Shown here: positions 60,789 through 64,000 of the stretch, piece after piece
Position numbering within the stretch: position 1 is the first letter of the stretch
Layout of the letters: the number at the start of each line of letters is the position of its first letter
Assembly (NCBI RefSeq): GCF_900177625.1
Contig: NZ_FXAU01000004.1
Location: forward strand, 248,001-312,000
Reading direction: 5' to 3'
Length of the DNA stretch: 64,000 nt
Origin: Sphingobacterium psychroaquaticum
GTDB lineage: Bacteria > Bacteroidota > Bacteroidia > Sphingobacteriales > Sphingobacteriaceae
Notes under the pieces: model-generated
Databases searched by the model: none
Told to the model about the DNA's origin: nothing
Seen by the model: the letters and a program-made list of their open reading frames with translations, nothing else
Position numbers and translations under genes: made by a program

Positions 60789-62258
60789 CTAATCGACATC
60801 GATATCTTGGAGCAATTGCTCTACCTTTTCAGGCACCTTTTTTCTGACAATACATGCATATCCTATATACAATGCCAATGACATCATCAAAGGCCCCGCC
60901 AATTCAAGAGCGACTCCCATACCTCCGACTATTTTAATGACGACAAATGTGAACAACCCACCCACAATTGATAGAATAGCAGCGATACTTCCACTATGTT
61001 TAAAAGCTGGTAATAAACCTAAAATCATAGGGATAGATATCGGGCCCAGTAGAGCCGCAAACCAAGATATAATAAGCCCAATAACTCCGCCGAAAGACTT
61101 GGCGTTAAAAGCAATAATAATGGTGAGTAGGATAAAGCTAAAAGTCGTTACCCGTGCCAATAATAACATTTGCTTCTTATCATAGAATTTTACTTTTTTC
61201 ATGATTACCGGGAGAATATCTCTGGTTATAACGGATGAAATTGTATTGGCATCAGACGAAGTCATGGATAGAGTTGTCGAGAATAATGATGCGACAAGCA
61301 ATCCCAAAAGTCCAGATGGCAGAAACTCCATAGCCATGAGCGAATATGAGGTTTCGGGATTTTCTAAGTTTGGAAAAAATATTGGCGCAGCAAACATAGG
61401 GTAAAACAGGATTAAGGGCCAAATGAGATAAAGAACAGCCGACAAGATAGCCGCCTTCTTGGCATCTTTGCCCGATGGAGAGGAGATAAAACGAGTTGCA
61501 AGATTCCAGGTACCTCCACTGTAACTAAAAAAGTTAATGACCAGAAAAGCAATAGCAAACGATACCGTATAGGGCGAGTTGAACCAATTGCTGTGTTCAG
61601 CAGGCAAGCGATCCCACATCGTGAGCACACCCACAGGGCCATCTCCCAAACGCACCAAGACAATAATAAACATGACTAATCCCGACGCAACTTGGATAAT
61701 AAAAGACACAAAATCGTTCAGGACATCAGCCCAAAGACCACCCAAAGTGACATAAAATAGTGTAACAACTCCGGAAAGGATAATTCCAGTAACAATAGGG
61801 ACGCCCATAAAAGCATTCAGTAGAATACCTACAGCGGCCCATTTCGCACCAACATCAAACAACTTGACAATTACACCGCTCCAGGCCATGAGTTGTTGAG
61901 TCGGTAGGTTATAGCGTGTACCCAAATATTCTGTAGGGGATTGAATTCCGGTTTTACTACGGAGCCTCGCCCACCGAGGAGCAATAAAAAAAATAGTCCC
62001 AATCATCGCAATCGCAATGGTCAACGCCCACCAAACATACATCACAAACCCATGTGTGTATGCGATAGAAGCGTATGCTACGAATACGGCACCACTATAA
62101 CCCGAAACATGATGTGATATTCCGGATAGCCACCAAGGCAATTTTCCGCCTGCAGTAAAAAAGTCGGCAGAAGAGGATACTTTAAAATAACTGTAGATGC
62201 CAATACCGATCAAGAGCAAGAAAAAAACTACAATAATAATGTAATCTAAAGGCTGCAT
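60789..62258 (-). CDS. Sodium/solute symporter (SSS family)
   Basis: This 489-aa protein has about 13 transmembrane helices. The family signature is seen in SPTEYLGTRYNLPTQQLMAWSG, GGLWADVLNDFVSF and a SLFSTTLSMTSSDANTISSV segment. Members of the SSS group carry sugars, sialic acid or other solutes with sodium. Co-location with AGE, nagA and nagB-like genes suggests an N-acyl sugar substrate. It is one of several tightly spaced genes on the minus strand; a 103-bp gap separates it from the PQQ gene. Confidence 0.9.
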   Translation of the reverse strand: MQPLDYIIIVVFFLLLIGIGIYSYFKVSSSADFFTAGGKLPWWLSGISHHVSGYSGAVFVAYASIAYTHGFVMYVWWALTIAIAMIGTIFFIAPRWARLRSKTGIQSPTEYLGTRYNLPTQQLMAWSGVIVKLFDVGAKWAAVGILLNAFMGVPIVTGIILSGVVTLFYVTLGGLWADVLNDFVSFIIQVASGLVMFIIVLVRLGDGPVGVLTMWDRLPAEHSNWFNSPYTVSFAIAFLVINFFSYSGGTWNLATRFISSPSGKDAKKAAILSAVLYLIWPLILFYPMFAAPIFFPNLENPETSYSLMAMEFLPSGLLGLLVASLFSTTLSMTSSDANTISSVITRDILPVIMKKVKFYDKKQMLLLARVTTFSFILLTIIIAFNAKSFGGVIGLIISWFAALLGPISIPMILGLLPAFKHSGSIAAILSIVGGLFTFVVIKIVGGMGVALELAGPLMMSLALYIGYACIVRKKVPEKVEQLLQDIDVD

Positions 62259-62361
62259 ATCTATCTATGAATTTAATTTATAATTTATTGGTTAGCACGC
62301 AAATACTATATTGTGTACGTACCCGAAGATAGGGTTTATAAATAAAACGTCCAACACATTT

Positions 62362-63894
62362 CTAATTTTTTTTCCTCAGGTTCTTTAATTCTTCAACAGT
62401 CGTCACCTTTTTATTTCCAAACTGCTTACTGACATAATTAAGTATAGAAACTAACTCTTCATCTTTCAAAAAGGAGAAACTAGCCATATCTTGTTCATAA
62501 CGCACCCCATTAATTTCTTTTTTCAACGTTGTGCCCCGCAAGAGCAGCATACTGAACTGTTTCATATTTTTGACCGTCGAAGAATTTACCAAAGATGGAA
62601 AAGTTCTATCCACGCCCTTTCCATCAGGCTTGTGACATGATGCACAATAATTCTGATACAACAAAACCCCATTATTCCTCATCATGTGGTTAGCTCCAAC
62701 CGTATCCTCTTGCAAGTAAGTACCTACTTTTTTCTTATGGATACGGAGTCTAATTATCCTGTCATCATATTCCTTCGGAAAGCCAGGTTGCGGGTTCCAA
62801 TCTCTATTACTTGTCGATAAAAAAACATCACCATTTGGCAGGGCCAAAACAGCTCGAAGGCGACCATATCTCCCTGTAAAAAAAACATGTTCCTGTTTCA
62901 CATCGTGCTGATCCGAATTCAACGTTAAAACTCGTAAAGACTGACTCTTAAGCGTAACCAGAAGTAGCGCGTTTTGCCATTCCGGAATAGCTGAATGGTT
63001 ATAATATGCTAATCCTGCAGGTGCTATAACAGGAGTCCACGCACGCATAGGTTCAGTCATGATCGTCTTCCTGGCCACGGCAAATTCCTGTTCCGTATCA
63101 TGCACCCCTTCTATCAATGGCCAACCATAATTATGTAAAGGCCGCACCCAGTTTATCTCATCTTCAATCGCATCTCCATGTTCCGCTGTAAAAAGGTTTC
63201 CCAGCCGGTCCATTGCCATCCCCTGAATATTTCGAAATCCCCATGCATACACCAAGCTATTAGGTATTGGATTATCTTTGGGTATTGACCCGTCCAAAGT
63301 CATACGCAGCACCTTGCCGTTCAATGTTGTAGAGTCTTGCGCCATTTTGTTATTCGCGACGTCCCCAGTAGCCCAATACAAAATGTTATTTTTATCGATC
63401 AAAAGTCTGGAACCATTATGCCCATTAGCACCCCGTACTGTCAGTAGTTCTTTTGGGTTTATAAGTGTATCCCCCGTATATTGATAGCGAACCAAAGACG
63501 AGACAATCGCGGAATCAACTTTTTTCGTGTAATTAATAAATACAAAAGGATTTTTCTTTTCGGTTTTCTCGATAGCAATATCTAATAGACCCGGCGTGGT
63601 CCGTGTAAAAACATCATGAAGTTGCAATAAGGTTTTAACTTTACCCGTCTCTAAATCTAGTTCTTTTACATTTCCTTCAATTTCTGTAAACAAAACTCTA
63701 TTGTTAACATAGTCCATTCCCCAAGGAACCTTCAGCCCATGCGCCATCGTTCGCACCTCTATATAGCTATGCTCTAGTTTAAGGTAGTCTACCGAATCTT
63801 GAATCGACTGCTGTTTATCAGTTAGAGACTGACAACTAAACAAAACAGTACAGGAGACGAGTAAAGAAAAAACAAGAATTAAGTACGTTCTCAT
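62362..63894 (-). CDS. PQQ-type sugar dehydrogenase with C-terminal cytochrome c domain
   Basis: The 510-aa lipoprotein (TVLFSCQS) has a beta-propeller of the soluble glucose/sorbosone dehydrogenase family: KVPWGMDYVNNRVLFTEIEG, NGHNGSRLLIDKN and NIQGMAMDRLGNLFTAEHGD with PWGFRN-like elements. At the C-terminus a class I cytochrome c carries NYCASCHKPDGKG (CxxCH). It oxidises a sugar in the periplasm and passes electrons to the chain. Its start overlaps the GMC gene stop (ATGA), so the two are co-transcribed. Confidence 0.85.
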   Translation of the reverse strand: MRTYLILVFSLLVSCTVLFSCQSLTDKQQSIQDSVDYLKLEHSYIEVRTMAHGLKVPWGMDYVNNRVLFTEIEGNVKELDLETGKVKTLLQLHDVFTRTTPGLLDIAIEKTEKKNPFVFINYTKKVDSAIVSSLVRYQYTGDTLINPKELLTVRGANGHNGSRLLIDKNNILYWATGDVANNKMAQDSTTLNGKVLRMTLDGSIPKDNPIPNSLVYAWGFRNIQGMAMDRLGNLFTAEHGDAIEDEINWVRPLHNYGWPLIEGVHDTEQEFAVARKTIMTEPMRAWTPVIAPAGLAYYNHSAIPEWQNALLLVTLKSQSLRVLTLNSDQHDVKQEHVFFTGRYGRLRAVLALPNGDVFLSTSNRDWNPQPGFPKEYDDRIIRLRIHKKKVGTYLQEDTVGANHMMRNNGVLLYQNYCASCHKPDGKGVDRTFPSLVNSSTVKNMKQFSMLLLRGTTLKKEINGVRYEQDMASFSFLKDEELVSILNYVSKQFGNKKVTTVEELKNLRKKN

Positions 63895-64000
63895 GAGATA
63901 CTTCCATTTTTTAATTGGTCCGCAGCATAATCAACCGCTCTGGCTGTCAGCGCCATAAAAGTTAAAGACGGGTTTTGATTGCCAATACTGGTCATGCATG
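63891..64000 (-). CDS. GMC-family oxidoreductase, C-terminal end only
   Basis: The last 36 codons of an incoming gene are visible: a C-terminal signature SIGNQNPSLTFMALTARAVD (GMC C-terminal active-site region, Asn near the end) and TGA overlapping the next ATG. GMC enzymes oxidise sugar alcohols or sugars with FAD. It is paired with the PQQ/cytochrome gene. Confidence 0.75.
   Translation of the reverse strand, partial: CMTSIGNQNPSLTFMALTARAVDYAADQLKNGSIS

Overview
The window is chromosomal DNA from a member of the Bacteroidota, most likely Sphingobacteriaceae (Sphingobacterium- or Pedobacter-like). The signs are a SusC/SusD outer-membrane pair under an ECF sigma/FecR switch, TlpA-type thioredoxins, DUF4843 and PKD-like lipoproteins, almost no Shine-Dalgarno sequences, and one clear Bacteroidetes-type promoter (TTTG, 21 bp, TATATTTG). 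The genus is inferred. No rRNA, tRNA or CRISPR array was seen.

Layout. (1) 1-5888 and 40961-51702: a minus-strand nutrient-acquisition locus. It runs from the sigma factor and FecR through SusC, SusD, DUF4843, a PKD-like lipoprotein and TlpA, then a second TlpA gene, an aspartyl-protease-like protein, a thioredoxin-fold protein and a third TlpA. (2) 5889-40960: a complete-length (35,072 bp) Mu-type transposable prophage inserted in the second TlpA gene just after its signal-peptide codons. A 5-bp duplication (CTTGT on the plus strand) flanks it, both phage ends carry an AAAACNAAACGT repeat, and deleting the prophage plus one copy of the duplication restores the TlpA reading frame. (3) 51977-64000: an ElaA-type acetyltransferase, then an amino-sugar/oxidoreductase catabolic cluster: NagA, NagB-like deaminase, three Gfo/Idh/MocA proteins, LacI-type regulator, AGE-type epimerase, sodium/solute symporter, PQQ-type dehydrogenase with cytochrome c, and the end of a GMC oxidoreductase.

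The prophage reads from its left end (40960) to its right end (5889). A LexA/CI-like repressor lies divergent to a Ner-like protein, MuA transposase and MuB ATPase. A long early region follows (RecA-like ATPase, DUF3164, GemA-like and many small proteins), and it contains a diversity-generating retroelement (DGR) between 31320 and 33326. An inverted plus-strand head module comes next (terminase, DUF1320, DUF935 portal, MuF, gpG-like). Then follow a minus-strand protease/scaffold, capsid, holin-endolysin-spanin cassette and a siphovirus-type tail module (tail tube, G/GT chaperones, 1324-aa tape measure, distal tail, beta-helix spike, tip protein). Mu itself has a contractile tail and colinear late genes, so this phage is a mosaic.

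The most interesting system is the DGR: a reverse transcriptase with YADD and an SQ-type motif, one 75-bp template repeat and two variable repeats in tandem paralogous genes. Every TR/VR mismatch in the homologous block falls on a template adenine (8 in the TR-proximal VR, 10 in the other). It is unusual because the two targets sit in the phage early region, not among tail fibres, and no accessory avd gene is visible. Other notable points are a textbook A_AAA_AAG frameshift site making the GT tail chaperone; an in-frame TGA splitting the portal gene; a T_TTT_TTC heptamer that could fuse portal to MuF, whose C-terminus looks like a nuclease toxin; and an operator-like palindrome inside the early promoter.
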